Shown here piece after piece: positions 25,901 to 35,126 of a stretch of 64,000 bases of DNA. The notes below the pieces were generated by a model, which saw nothing but the letters and a program-made list of their open reading frames with translations, had not been told where the DNA came from and ran no database searches. The stretch covers positions 11,728,531 to 11,792,530 of the forward strand of contig NC_134422.1 of NCBI RefSeq assembly GCF_030867145.1. The letters are read 5' to 3'. The translations under genes were made by a program, and so were the position numbers. Within the stretch, counting starts at the first letter, position 1. Each line of letters starts with the position of its first letter. This DNA comes from Opisthocomus hoazin. Lineage: Eukaryota; Chordata; Aves; Opisthocomiformes; Opisthocomidae.

Positions 25901-28900
25901 AAGTAAAAGTTAGATGAGGTCCTCCACACTGCAGCCGGGTTGAGGTTAGCCCAGTAAAAAACCAAGAGTTGCATGCCAACAGCACACAAAGGACTTATGG
26001 AGTTAGTGGTGAATCCAACAGCCTTTGCTTACCAGCTACCTATTTACATCTGGATCTATTGGAAAGACGGCCATTAATGGATTCCTAAGCAAGACTTGAA
26101 CTCATTTTCAGGTGTCATAGCAGCTGTCTACATTGTGGGGTGAAAGAAGCTAGGGTAGAGAGGGAGGTTTGGCAGAAATCTGCTGGTTTTGCATCTAGCT
26201 TGCTATTCATATGGATTATACAAGACTTTAAAATGATGCTTTCTGTACTTTTCAGACTTCAAAGTGAAAGCAGAGCTTCTCATCCAATAAGCATAATAGT
26301 GATAAACCTGTTTACAAACGACTCACCTATAAGCAATGACACAGTTATTTCTGCAATAGATAACGCAACAAATGAATCAACCTATGTCTCTCAGTATGAA
26401 GGTATGTATTTCCTTACTGTGAATGTAAATAACCAGTACAAACAGAGGTTCCTATCTTCAAAGCTAGTTAGAACATTTCTGTGTGTAGTAAAGCCCATCA
26501 GAGCACAACTTGTTGATTTTAAACAGCTGAATGTTCAGTCTTTGGTAATTTTGAAGACTCCGCCATTCAGTGTTGGACTCTTTTGTGTTTTTAAGGCTTT
26601 CTACTTCCTGCGTAAAGGAGAGAAGGAAAATCCTTTTACCTAAGTAAGCAATGGCATATTGATTTTAACCTGTGAGGGTTAAGTGGCTGGAAAAATCCGG
26701 ACGAAATATGTACAGACATAGATTTTTCTTCTGAGAATAAGCCAGTATTTTACTGGCAAAATAGGATTATAGTTATTACCATAAATAACCATGGTAATTG
26801 ACATGAGGCCTCACTGATTAGCTACTGAGCGAAGTCACTCATTGGTCTAAACCAGTAAAGCCTCACGTTACTCATGTGTAATGCTTGAAGAATGATTTTG
26901 CAAATAAAATATGGATTCTTTTTTTATCTTTTTTTTTCATGTGCTCCTATTTTGAAATCAGCTTTCGCAAAAGGCTTAGCTAGTTAAAGAAGTCCATTGG
27001 CATATAGCCTAAGTTTGGTCTCTGAAGGTGACTGTATCCACCTCAACCATGACATTTCCTGTGTGCTAGTCCTAAACATGAGAGGGAAATAGAAAATACC
27101 TGGGACCTCACTAAGCACCCCTACAATCACATCCCTCTACTGCATGCTACCCACCGAGGTGTGTAAACCGTTCCCACCACTTGGGACATGGTTCTAAAGA
27201 GCACCATGCTGGACAAAGAGCATACTAATATTGCTCATGAAATGAGCTGCATGCCCGTAAACATTTATATCTATGTAGGACTGTATGGGATCTGGGCTTC
27301 ACAGTTCAGTTGTAGAAAAAACTAAGGGAATAGTGCTGGTGTTTTTCTGTATGTTTTTCTAAAGTCAGTCACAAAGTCAGTGTTCAGAGTATGAACTTTT
27401 GGGTAGAATTTCCCTCTTCATGGACTGGGCGGCAGGAAGATTTTGAGGCAGTGAGAGGCTGAGAAACAGAAGGTCAGAAAATGTGATGGAAGCAGGACCT
27501 TAACTGGTAAAGAGCAAGGGAAAAAAAAAAGGGCTGGTTCAAATGCCTGCAGTATTATGTCCCCAAAAAGGGACTTCCAAGGGTTTTTTTCAGAATTACT
27601 AAATAGTTGGTTTATGATTTACTGGGCAAGTGCACTGCTTTCTGTGAAATTATAAGCACTCGGGTTTGCTTTCTGACTGTTTCTCTTTTGAAGCTACCAC
27701 CTATTGTGCTGTTTTTAAATGTGATGCTGAAACCACTGTATGTGAAGAAGATGTGTTTCCAAAATGCATATGCAAAAGCAATTACTCAATGACAGAATGG
27801 GATGTTCATTCTTGTTCAGGTAAGAACCTTCCTACTTTATCTGTCCCCAAAAGGCTGACCTGGTTGCTCCCTCTCTCAGTCCCTTTTTGAAAATGGCACT
27901 CTGCAAATGTGCTGATCTCTGAAAATCAGGGAATGTTTGTCTTATTAAGAAAGCCATGGAAACATGTTCTCATGTTTCAGTTTGAACACATCCATAATTC
28001 TATTCCAGTAGAATAAACTACTAAAGCCTGACAAAATTATCACTGAAAGCAGTAAGTGGGTCACTCCTTAAATGCATTGTTAAATTCTTGGTGAGAACTG
28101 AAACCTAAATAGGTAAAGGATGGAACAAGTTGAATCTTGCCTTCACAGCCTTCTCTGCTGGGACTTATTTTGGGAATAAATTCTGCATGCTACCTGGAGG
28201 CAGCTGTGGGCACGCTGACAGAGCTGGAAGTCTCCTGATGCACTGCAACGATCTGTTAAAGCTCTGTCCCTTGTTGGTCATTCTAGGGTTGCATTACCTG
28301 TGTTTAGACAGGTTTTTATGGGAAGAACGGTTTATGTGATTTTTAGGAATTGTTAATTGTTGTGGTTTTATTTGCTTGCTGGTTTTGAATCTCTTAATGA
28401 GTACCCTGATCAAATATTTAGCTATCCTCCACAGCCCTGAGATGTAGCTTATTTTCTTCTTATGAAAACAAAAATTTTCACACTACAGAAAAAAGTCTAA
28501 GACATGAGGTTTTAAGAAAAACCACAAATACTGCAAACACTCTTGATAAAATCGTGAAAGCTGGCTATAAGAAAGACCAGAGAAATGTGATCCAGTGTAG
28601 CCCTTTGTGGCCCCTAATTTCTCTAAATCTGATCCATTTTTGTATCAGTTGCAATACAAATCATCTGCTGTGAGATCAAACTGCAGGTCATTGCTTGCCT
28701 ATGTAAGATGCAGCCTAGCCAGATTTCCATTCTGCTGGGGCTGGACAGTTTGAACAAAGGCCGTTTACTTCTAATTTTGTACTTTCGTATTTCAGTTTCT
28801 GTTCTACATAGGTCTAGCTCTAGAAAATCCATTCTGGTACTTTGAAGCACAACAAAATTCTCTGTGTTTATAGTGCAAGAAAAAAAATGGGAGAGAGGGG

Positions 28901-31900
28901 GGAATTTTCTCCAATGTTGATTTTTGGGGCTATCTTCAATTCACTCTGTATCTTTTCTCTCTGAAAATATAGATTGCAATAACTGTTCTGCAGAAGAAAA
29001 CAAGTACTGTGCAAAAGAAAATGGGATTCCAACGTGCAAATGCAAGCCTAACTTTGAACCGAAGAATGGAGCATGTGTATCGTGAGTACTCAGCTTTTTC
29101 TTGCATTCCTATGTTCTAGGCAAAGCTAGGGGAGAAGACCATCTAAAACAGGGTCACCCTCAATCTAGAAGAACAGCCTGCAGCTATGTGAATCAGAGAG
29201 CTGCCTAAGGTGGACAAATTTCCATGGTGTCACAAGTTATGGGATTTTAACTGCTCGGTGTTAGCTGTTGGTGTGCGCTCATAGTACCTCAAAGGAAAGT
29301 CAGGGAGATCCAAGCTCATCTGTGAGTCAGCAAAGAGAATAAACTACTTCGTGCTTATTTTGTGGGTTGTCCACAAAAACATAAACTATTCCTTCAAAGT
29401 AATTGAGCCATGTGAACTGGTATGCTGAAGCATGTAGTAAGCAACAGATATTAGAGGAAAACTTGCCTCAAATCCCTGGAAAGTTTCCATGATATCAGTG
29501 GGGACTCTGTTTCCTGATAACTTTCAGACCTATGTTATTTCATCTTGGTTTTCCCTCTGTGGGTATTTCTGTCAGCTCAGGGTCAGAACAGAGCAGTGTT
29601 GTTTGCTGGTGAAGCAGAGTAGGTAACTGGTTGTGCTCTGCTCCCATGGATAAGCAGAGGGACCTTACTCCCCATATCCATTAATTCAGCTCTTTTTGTA
29701 GTTATTGCTGCTACACAATGAACACTTCTTACTGTAAAGTCAATATATTATAAATACAAGAAACTAGTACGGGAAAAGCTGCCAGTACTTATAGACCTTA
29801 CTGAGGCTTTTGATAAAGGCAGTGGGTAGAAATTCCAGAGGGCTCACAGATGTATGGCTTAGTTCTTTGGAGAAATTAGGCCTTTTTAACATGTTTCAGG
29901 CAGAGAACCTGAAACTTTGAGTGCCCAGCTCACCAATCATTCTGAAAATCTCAGACTGTTTTACTCTAACAATGAAACTAAACAGTTCAATATTAAGATA
30001 GCATTAAAGAATAAACCTGTGATGAACACACCTTGCACAGAAATTGCTGATAAAATGTGGAAATGTACTATTGTTTTGTGATCATCTGCTTAACAACATT
30101 GTATTTTCTTTCCTTCCTTTTTTTTTTCCTCTCGTATAGTTGTGCAGTGGGCTACTCTGGAGAGAACTGCACGAATAGTAAGTAAAAGAATTTCTGATCT
30201 TTAATTACAGCATGGAAAAATAACCAGTAATATTTAATCTGCCTGAGATAACAAAATTAACAAGTAGTAGCCTTTAGGGGTGCCACCATCCTGTATTGGT
30301 ACCGGGAAAATGTTAGAAAAAAATGAGAGAAATTCCACTGTTGCCTGGAGGGAAAAATCCTTCTTGAATGTCATGTTCAGACAGACAGTAGCATTTCCTC
30401 TGATGACCTCTGCATTAAGCCCAGTAGTTTTTAGTCAAACATAGGTTATTTGGCAGAAAACCATTTATTCCTCATCTAAAGGCACGTAATGCTGAACTCA
30501 GCACCACTAATGGATTAGTTCCTCCTGTAATTAATCACTCCTTCTATTAAAACTTCAGCAGATTACTCACATTTGAAATATTTCTGCTTTAATATCCAAC
30601 CACTGGTTCTTGTTTGTGCTTTACCTTGCAAGCAAGCGCTGCATAGTATCTAGTATTCTACAGTGGTGAAGAGATGATGGCACCGACTGTCTTATAGCTG
30701 TAATTGTCTGGACAAGCTAACCAGACTGGCCTTCCAAAGGTTATTCTCTTTTTGAGTCAGTTTTGCAGCTGTTTGCTGCACCTTCTCCAGCTTCCACCGT
30801 CATATAGGTTAGGAGAGGACATTCTTCATGCCTTCCAGTGTTTGCACGTGTCTAAACTCAGAACATCTAATACAGTTAAAGGCAGGTTGAAAAATGAGCA
30901 GTTACGGTTATTCACTTCTCAGAACTACTTTGGCTTTATTTGAGCAAAAGGTATATCCTCATGTGGCCCTTTGGAACCTCACACTGCTGCATTCTTAAAC
31001 TTACACGTTTAACATACCTGTGTCTGTAGCTATGAGATTTTCAAGGGTTTTCTTCTAGTTTTGCCTAAAAGTTTTGGATATTGGCTAATGGTAGTTATAA
31101 TGCAGCCCAGAGAATCTTGCCATGTGTAAATGTTTGGCAGAAAGCATATTTTTCATCACATGGAACATATTTTTCTTGAGAAAATTTTTGGAATTTTAAG
31201 GCCTATTTCATAAAGCAAATGGAAATGCTAAATTGGCACAAAATCAACACATTGTGAATTTAAACATGAATTTGACCTGCTAATAATGAAATCCATTAAT
31301 AGCCTCATTTTCTCCGTATGGCACTTGGTGGGTACTTTGCTGAACAATAACCAAGGAGACTTTACACGTGTTTGGCACAACGTTCTTTTGAGAAATCATA
31401 TTCGCTGTTGTCTCACTGTATGCTCCTATGATTCAATGCGCTGGATCGTTCTGCTGGTAATGGCACAGCTGGTGTTTTCATGTTGTGTATCTCCAGTATA
31501 GGCATTCAGTGTACTAAATGGCAAACGCATAAATACAAACTGGGACCTTCAAGTAGGTAACACACGTAAGGTTGGGTAGCTCAAGACGCTGGCTTACTCT
31601 TCACACTGTTGTCTAGAAATTATGCCCTGCAGAACACAATTCTCCCCTTTTTTTTTTTCCCCTCGCCATGGCTATGCAGAGCTAAGACTAGATGTCGGTA
31701 GCAATTCCATTCACAGCTGAAGGAAGATATACAGAATCCATGTCCTTCTCCCTTAGTCATGCTGGTTCTGCAGCAAGATCAGTGAAAATAACTTTTCCTT
31801 GCCAAACATTTATTCAGATAGGGGGTATTTATGCAGTGTTTGTAGTACCACATAGCAGACTTCCCAAATCGGTGTGCCTTATTTGCCTGGGGCATGGGAA

Positions 31901-34900
31901 CAGCCCATTTGACACCAAACTACATATTTTAACAGCAACACTAGTTTAAGCAACCTCCGTGCGCTCCCAGTTGCTCCTGTCACTCAGCTGTACTGGAGCA
32001 ACCATGTGTGAAGGCGTTCAGTGCATGGAATTAGGAACCTGAGCTGGGATCAAAATCGCCATCTAGAAGAGATGGTCTTTAATGCAGATCAGTTCCCTCA
32101 TTTACATCTTTCTGTGTCCACAGCCAGTTGTACTGAGACAGCACCACGATGAATAACTTCCTCCCTTCCTCCCTTCCTCCCTTCCTCCCTTCCTCCCTTC
32201 CCCCCTTCCTCTCCCCTCCTCTCCCCTCCCCTCCCCTCCCCTCCTCTCTCTCTTCCTCTCTCTCTTGCTTTTAAGAGACGGGACCTGTTTTGCAATATTT
32301 ACCTTGAGTTTTTAATTGCTGTTTCTTGTTTCTTTTGTGTGGTTTTCTTTTTCCCAGATAGTGAACTCATCCTTATAATAGTGGGTACAGTGTTTGGAGC
32401 AATTATCCTGAGTTTAGTGATAGCAGTCTCTGTTGTTTCAGTAAGGTAAGAGTATTTCTGAAAATTGAATAGAAGTTGCATTGCTACATATTCCTAGAGA
32501 ACTAAGCAGAAATTTAGAGAGGGGCAGGGCTGCAAATGTGTTTGCATGCCGAGTTTATTTAAGTTACGTAGCCATTAGAATTCGGTTTTGCCTGTGCACT
32601 CTTCCCAGAATTATTTATTCTCTTGCTGTGAATCTGGCCATGAAAGCTTCAGCCAAGTCTTTCAAAATACACACCTGACTCATTAATCCTAATCCTGCCC
32701 TAGCCAGTACTGATAAGGCATGTGGATGAGACTGAAGGAAGATGCTGATATCAGAAGACTGTGTGCCCCAAATTCAGATTCTCTGCAGCATTCCCTGCTA
32801 GAACTTCAGCTCAAGGCCTGGCATGCCCATTTCAGCTCAATACAGGTGGCTTTTCCAGCCAAGCATCTCTTTAAACTTTGCTATTCCTGGTGTACTGTCA
32901 AATTCCCAGTTCCAGTTGCACCTCCTCACTTCTCTCCACACAATAAACATAGCAACACTCAAGCAGCTCCTCTGCCTTTGCTCTCAGCAATGCCCAGGTA
33001 AAGATGCCTACAAGACCACCCATAGTAGGCATAGCTCACCAGCAGGTGCACAAGCTGGTGTTGAGTGTGTGTGCGATGGATGGACTTGTGATCACAGACA
33101 AGCCAAATACATTGTGTGAATGTCCAGCTTTGGCTGCAGGCATGATGGCAACTTTTATTAACCAGGCCTAATGAATCCCTCATTTCTTCCTCTAAATTGC
33201 CAGTTAGAGCTAGTGGTGGTGGAGGAAACTCCTTCACTCTAGGAACCAGCTGAAAGAGGCCAAAGTCCCTCTCTGTGTCTCCTGGCAGCTTAGCCCTGCC
33301 TATGATAAGAGATGCCAAACTTTGTACTCTATCATTGATAACAAGGGTTTTGCAATTGGTATGCTAGAAAAATCTGTTACGTGTTTCGGAACAGGACTGA
33401 GCATTCAAAATAAGGTGGGAGTGGACAACTCAGTAAGTTGGACTTACTTAATACATAAGGCACACTAAAAGGCCTTTCAAAACCTCCTTTATTCTTCCAT
33501 TTCCTCTGAAGAGCCAAACGCAGACAAGATCCAGGGAAGAAGAGTCTGATAAAGTCAGGATATTCCAACCCAAATACCTCTGATGATACACAGCCCTCAA
33601 TGTTCCCCAGAGTTCAGACCACTTCTGGCCATGTGAACCCAGGATATCAGCCTCACAACCCATATGAGATGCATCCTGCAAACAGAGGTCGTTTTCCAGA
33701 GAGGGATTATGACGATTTGGTAAGTGTTTCACATAGGCCTACGAGAATTGTGCTCCTAAACTGTAGTGTTGTGGGCTACAGACATTGTTGGAATCTAAAC
33801 AGCATTCCGTCCATCCTCTCTTAATCTAGAAGGCCAAAGTGATATAAAGGCAACCAAACAACTGTAGCTGCAGCTGAAAAAAATTCACTAATACAGAGAT
33901 CAGCACTCATGAAGACCTTTCTAAAGCCCCACTAATCATCTTGAGTCACAGGAGGTATATATGAAAAGCAAGGGTCAAAGCAACATCTCACCTGCCCAGT
34001 GGTCTGCTGTGGCGTCGGACATTTGTCTGCATTGACTGAGCACATCCTTCAGCACAGGCACGAATCACAGAATCATAGAATGGTTTGGGTTGGAAGGGAC
34101 CTTAAAGACCCTCTGGTTCCAACCCCCCTGCCATGAGCAGGAACATCTTCCACTAGACCAGGTTGCTGTGCTGCTGCACAGGCTGTTACCACCCGTGCTT
34201 CTTTGAAGCCAGCTGTAGGGTCACTAGTTGCTGCAGTGGCAATTCCCAGCTGCAGCCTCATGAGAGATTCGCAGTCAGCTTAAGCTGGCACAGCTGCCCA
34301 GAGGGTCGGTGTCCTCCCAGCCGCTCTGCCACCGCCTAGTTCACACCAAGATCCTCTGCCGTTGCTGCAGCATTGCCAAGGGGTGACAAGGGGTGAAGCG
34401 TGACGTGCCACGAAAAAGCTAGCGCGGTTTTTGCATTGGTGTAACCCAGAGGAGCCTCTTTAGCGGGACCATGTCATTAGCTGGGAGGTGTGTTCTGAAA
34501 AAGCCGCCTGTTTTATCCTCAACTCTGCAAGGGAGATGCGGAGGGAGCGGAGGCTTGAGAGGTGCTACGTACACTGTGATATGATTAATTTGCTGGGTTC
34601 TGCATGCGTCCGGTAAATGGGAAGCACATTGCCCATTCAAAACTCATTTAAGTGACATTTTAGCTCCACCTCTGTGGTGCTAGAAACTACCCCTGTTTTG
34701 TGAAGAAAATCTGTTTAATTGCAATACACTTACGTGTTTTGCAGAATTGAGGCCTAAACGGTGACAGAAGCAACACAGAAACCTGATGTTTAAAAAACAA
34801 ACCAAAACCTGCTTTAAAAAATCTGCCAATTAAGAGAAGAGAAAAGTCTATTTACCTCGGTCATTGATCAGATTTACATGGATTTTGGCATTTCTCACTT

Positions 34901-35126
34901 TCCAAAGATGTCAGCTTTTCACTGATTAAAATCTGCCTGTAAAATACATTTGGTTTTCCTTGAGGGCTAGTGTGTCACTTAGAGAGAGGGTTACCATGTG
35001 CTGAACTATTCTGTTAATGGAGCTTTCTCACCTAGAGCTACTCTTTATTTCTTTTCTTGTCCAAATTCTCTGTAGTATGCAACATCACGGGAGCCTGAGG
35101 GCTTTAGGATGCAGAGCACATACTAA
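1862..35126 (+). CDS. MUC13: Mucin-13, transmembrane epithelial mucin (whole gene span, exons listed separately)
   Basis: This is a cell-surface mucin of the apical epithelial membrane. Spliced coding exons are 1862-1919, twelve 54-nt PTS exons between 5196 and 21258, then 22888-23007, 23942-24048, 25462-25523, 26256-26401, 27694-27819, 28973-29081, 30140-30177, 32358-32445, 33512-33719 and 35076-35126. They total 1761 nt, giving 586 residues plus stop, with every phase compatible. The order signal peptide, PTS domain, EGF1, SEA, EGF2, EGF3, membrane segment, cytoplasmic tail is the MUC13 order, and ITGB5 lies downstream as in other vertebrates. The PTS part (about 216 residues) is unusual in being built from many single-repeat exons. 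MUC1, MUC3 and MUC17 are alternatives, but the EGF-SEA-EGF-EGF layout and the ITGB5 neighbour favour MUC13. A candidate exon at 22170-22226 would add 19 residues. Confidence 0.88.
1920..5195 (+). other. MUC13 intron 1
   Basis: The first 2.8 kb are AT-rich intron sequence with no exon I could support. From about 4730 the sequence is a diverged copy of the intron module that precedes each PTS exon: compare the CCCTTGACCCTGCTCC stretch near 4794 with the CCCCTTGACCTGCTCTGG stretch near 6821. No Ser/Thr-rich exon with splice sites was found before 5196. Confidence 0.6.
5196..5249 (+). CDS. MUC13: MUC13 PTS exon 1 (subtype A)
   Basis: A 54-nt phase 1-1 exon between TTCCTCAG and GTAAGG. It encodes [18 protein letters not shown], Ser/Thr-rich with one N-glycosylation sequon (NST). 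It is the first mucin exon after the signal peptide exon and differs from the array exons at several residues. Confidence 0.82.
6021..6074 (+). CDS. MUC13: MUC13 PTS exon 2 (subtype B, before the array)
   Basis: A 54-nt phase 1-1 exon encoding [18 protein letters not shown]: 10 of 18 residues are Ser or Thr, with one NTS sequon. The peptide is identical to those of the eight following exons, but the next intron (6075-7221) lacks the CR1 insertion, so this module keeps the ancestral structure. Confidence 0.85.
6075..7221 (+). other. MUC13 intron without CR1 (pre-insertion state)
   Basis: This intron aligns with the array introns on both sides of their CR1. It contains 454 bp (6186-6639) that are absent from every array intron, where 896 bp of CR1 stand instead. 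It serves as the internal reference for the ancestral module. Confidence 0.85.
7222..7275 (+). CDS. MUC13: MUC13 PTS exon 3 (array copy 1)
   Basis: Encodes the standard array peptide [18 protein letters not shown]. It has the ACC form of the first Thr codon. Its acceptor tract contains CTTTGCCC instead of CTTTTCCC, a variant shared only with the exon at 18723. Confidence 0.85.
7387..8282 (-). mobile_element. CR1 LINE fragment, array copy 1 (antisense, 5'-truncated)
   Basis: On the minus strand this reads as CR1 reverse transcriptase from DDTKLGG, just after the catalytic FADD box, through [11 protein letters not shown], the LEYC block and [14 protein letters not shown] to KVLC and the 3' UTR. 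The 3' end (ATTCTGTGATTC-like) is at 7387 and the 5' truncation is at 8282. Comparison with 6186-6639 fixes both edges. The first half is frameshifted relative to the second, so no functional enzyme is encoded. This copy alone has C at 7492. Confidence 0.92.
8865..8918 (+). CDS. MUC13: MUC13 PTS exon 4 (array copy 2)
   Basis: Standard array peptide with the ACC form of the first Thr codon, as in copies 1 and 8. Acceptor TTCCTCAG and donor GTAAGG are intact. Confidence 0.85.
9030..9925 (-). mobile_element. CR1 LINE fragment, array copy 2
   Basis: Same 896-bp antisense CR1 fragment. Private or shared variants include TAGTGATT at 9063-9070, shared only with copy 8. Confidence 0.92.
10508..10561 (+). 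CDS. MUC13: MUC13 PTS exon 5 (array copy 3)
   Basis: Standard array peptide. It has the synonymous ACT codon that marks the inner copies (exons 5 to 9). Confidence 0.85.
10673..11568 (-). mobile_element. CR1 LINE fragment, array copy 3
   Basis: Same CR1 fragment. From this copy inward G replaces A at the position equivalent to 7828 (here 11114). The copy also has a private GAGCCTGGAG variant near 11173 that changes Arg to Gln in the antisense reading. Confidence 0.92.
12151..12204 (+). CDS. MUC13: MUC13 PTS exon 6 (array copy 4)
   Basis: Standard array peptide with the inner-copy ACT codon. The upstream intron has CAGATGTTGTCC near 12059, otherwise found only before exon 3. Confidence 0.85.
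12316..13211 (-). mobile_element. CR1 LINE fragment, array copy 4
   Basis: Same CR1 fragment with the inner-copy variants. The antisense frame for the RT C-terminal part is open for 181 codons (12411-12956). Confidence 0.92.
13794..13847 (+). CDS. MUC13: MUC13 PTS exon 7 (array copy 5)
   Basis: Standard array peptide with the inner-copy ACT codon and intact splice sites. Confidence 0.85.
13959..14854 (-). mobile_element. CR1 LINE fragment, array copy 5
   Basis: Same CR1 fragment. It carries a private T in CTTGACGTGC near 14530, where the other copies read CTCGACGTGC. Confidence 0.92.
15437..15490 (+). CDS. MUC13: MUC13 PTS exon 8 (array copy 6)
   Basis: Standard array peptide with the inner-copy ACT codon and intact splice sites. 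Confidence 0.85.
15602..16497 (-). mobile_element. CR1 LINE fragment, array copy 6
   Basis: Same CR1 fragment. CACTAGTTCC near 16072 (others CAGTAGTTCC) is shared only with copy 7, marking these two as the most recently separated neighbours at that site. Confidence 0.92.
17080..17133 (+). CDS. MUC13: MUC13 PTS exon 9 (array copy 7)
   Basis: Standard array peptide with the inner-copy ACT codon. The upstream intron has a private GGCTTCTTCTCC variant near 17021. Confidence 0.85.
17245..18140 (-). mobile_element. CR1 LINE fragment, array copy 7
   Basis: Same CR1 fragment, a mosaic. It shares CACTAGTTCC with copy 6 but the GGTCATGG form near 17827 with edge copies 1, 2 and 8. Confidence 0.92.
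18723..18776 (+). CDS. MUC13: MUC13 PTS exon 10 (array copy 8)
   Basis: Standard array peptide with the edge-type ACC codon and a private synonymous CCA for Pro. The acceptor tract shares the CTTTGCCC variant with exon 3. Confidence 0.85.
18888..19783 (-). mobile_element. CR1 LINE fragment, array copy 8
   Basis: Same CR1 fragment with edge-type variants shared with copies 1 and 2 (for example CAGCCTATTCC near 19068 and TAGTGATT near 18920), plus private changes near 19503 and 19650. Confidence 0.92.
20366..20419 (+). CDS. MUC13: MUC13 PTS exon 11 (subtype A', right edge of array)
   Basis: A 54-nt phase 1-1 exon encoding [18 protein letters not shown]. It matches the first PTS exon (5196) in DTVT and TDTSTA but has lost the NST sequon and gained a Trp. 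Its upstream intron changes from array type to subtype A near 20308, so the last module is chimeric. Confidence 0.82.
21205..21258 (+). CDS. MUC13: MUC13 PTS exon 12 (diverged)
   Basis: A 54-nt phase 1-1 exon encoding [18 protein letters not shown], the most diverged member, with one NST sequon. Acceptor TTCCTCAG and donor GTAAGG are identical to the other modules. The downstream intron keeps the module similarity until about 21475. Confidence 0.8.
22170..22226 (+). CDS. MUC13: Candidate extra MUC13 PTS exon (weak)
   Basis: Between a poor acceptor (ATATTTAG, little pyrimidine tract) and a good GTAAGT donor there is an open 57-nt phase 1-1 segment ending in NTTSSATTPA, which is mucin-like. 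A shorter 15-nt version could start after TCATCTTCAG at 22212. The acceptor at 22189 (TTTTCCAAG) would put a stop codon in frame. Both phase-compatible versions keep the protein open, but neither acceptor is convincing, so it may be a relic exon. Confidence 0.3.
22888..23007 (+). CDS. MUC13: MUC13 exon: EGF-like domain 1
   Basis: A 120-nt phase 1-1 exon between TGTATCAG and GTGAGT. It encodes an EGF-like module with six cysteines in the order FCSSNPC, VEC, YTC, LC, KDC. It lies between the PTS domain and the SEA domain, as in MUC13. Confidence 0.88.
23942..24048 (+). CDS. MUC13: MUC13 exon: SEA domain, first part
   Basis: Phase 1-0 exon (acceptor CTTATTCCAG, donor GTGAGT). It encodes [16 protein letters not shown] and then [12 protein letters not shown], the first strand and helix of an SEA fold. 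It holds one NVT sequon. Confidence 0.82.
25462..25523 (+). CDS. MUC13: MUC13 exon: SEA domain, middle part
   Basis: Phase 0-2 exon (acceptor ATTTACAG, donor GTAAGT). It encodes [20 protein letters not shown]. In MUC1-type SEA domains the self-cleavage motif GSVVV stands where QTVIV stands here, so the glycine before the scissile bond is not conserved. Confidence 0.82.
26256..26401 (+). CDS. MUC13: MUC13 exon: SEA domain, last part
   Basis: Phase 2-1 exon (acceptor TACTTTTCAG, donor GTATGT). It encodes the end of the SEA domain, including [10 protein letters not shown] and [18 protein letters not shown], with NDT, NAT and NES sequons. Its reading frame stays open into the intron for about 80 codons, so intron retention would add residues before a stop. 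Confidence 0.8.
27694..27819 (+). CDS. MUC13: MUC13 exon: EGF-like domain 2
   Basis: A 126-nt phase 1-1 exon (acceptor TCTCTTTTGAAG, donor GTAAGA). It has six cysteines (TYC, FKC, TVC, PKC, IC, SC) and one NYS sequon, forming the EGF-like module directly after the SEA domain. Confidence 0.85.
28973..29081 (+). CDS. MUC13: MUC13 exon: EGF-like domain 3, first part
   Basis: Phase 1-2 exon (acceptor AAAATATAG, donor GTGAGT). It encodes [13 protein letters not shown], then [18 protein letters not shown]. The cysteine spacing continues into the next small exon. Confidence 0.82.
30140..30177 (+). CDS. MUC13: MUC13 microexon: end of EGF-like domain 3
   Basis: A 38-nt exon (acceptor CTCTCGTATAG, donor GTAAGT), phase 2-1. 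It encodes [14 protein letters not shown] across its junctions. The GYSGENC ending is the classic C-terminal half of an EGF module, and NCT is a sequon. It is too short for ORF-based detection and was placed by phase and motif. Confidence 0.82.
32158..32273. repeat. Polypyrimidine tract (CCTTCCCT)n / (CCCCT)n / (CT)n
   Basis: About 115 bp of almost pure pyrimidine on the + strand: CCCTTCCT units, then CCCCTCC units, then TCTCTC. It ends about 85 bp before the acceptor of the transmembrane exon. Such mirror-like homopurine-homopyrimidine tracts can form triplex DNA and vary in length. Confidence 0.9.
32358..32445 (+). CDS. MUC13: MUC13 exon: transmembrane segment
   Basis: Phase 1-2 exon (acceptor TTTTTCCCAG, donor GTAAGA). 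It encodes [17 protein letters not shown] followed by [13 protein letters not shown], one hydrophobic span of about 24 residues. The next exon starts with basic residues (RAKRRQ), consistent with a type I membrane protein. Confidence 0.88.
33512..33719 (+). CDS. MUC13: MUC13 exon: cytoplasmic tail
   Basis: A 208-nt exon (acceptor TTCCTCTGAAG, donor GTAAGT), phase 2-0. It starts with a basic stop-transfer stretch ([10 protein letters not shown]) and contains NPGY (an NPxY motif), NPYEM and the ending DYDDL. With the next exon the latter becomes DYDDLY, a YxxL sorting motif. An acceptor two bases downstream would shift into a frame that closes early, which fixes the start. Confidence 0.85.
34062..34168 (-). 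mobile_element. CR1 LINE 3' end fragment (antisense)
   Basis: AATCACAGAATCATAGAATGG followed by TTGGAAGGGACCTTAAAGA and TTCCAACCCCCCTGCC is the reverse complement of the CR1 3' UTR. About 105 bp, in the last MUC13 intron. Confidence 0.88.
35076..35126 (+). CDS. MUC13: MUC13 last coding exon
   Basis: Acceptor ATTCTCTGTAG. It encodes [16 protein letters not shown] and a TAA stop at 35124-35126. It joins in phase 0 to the cytoplasmic tail exon. A longer frame crosses this segment in another register but has no link to the gene. Confidence 0.82.
   Translation, partial: YATSREPEGFRMQSTY

Noticed and set aside
32098-32295. Glu/Gly/Arg-rich minus-strand frame near the transmembrane exon
   Set aside because: It is the translation of the polypyrimidine microsatellite.
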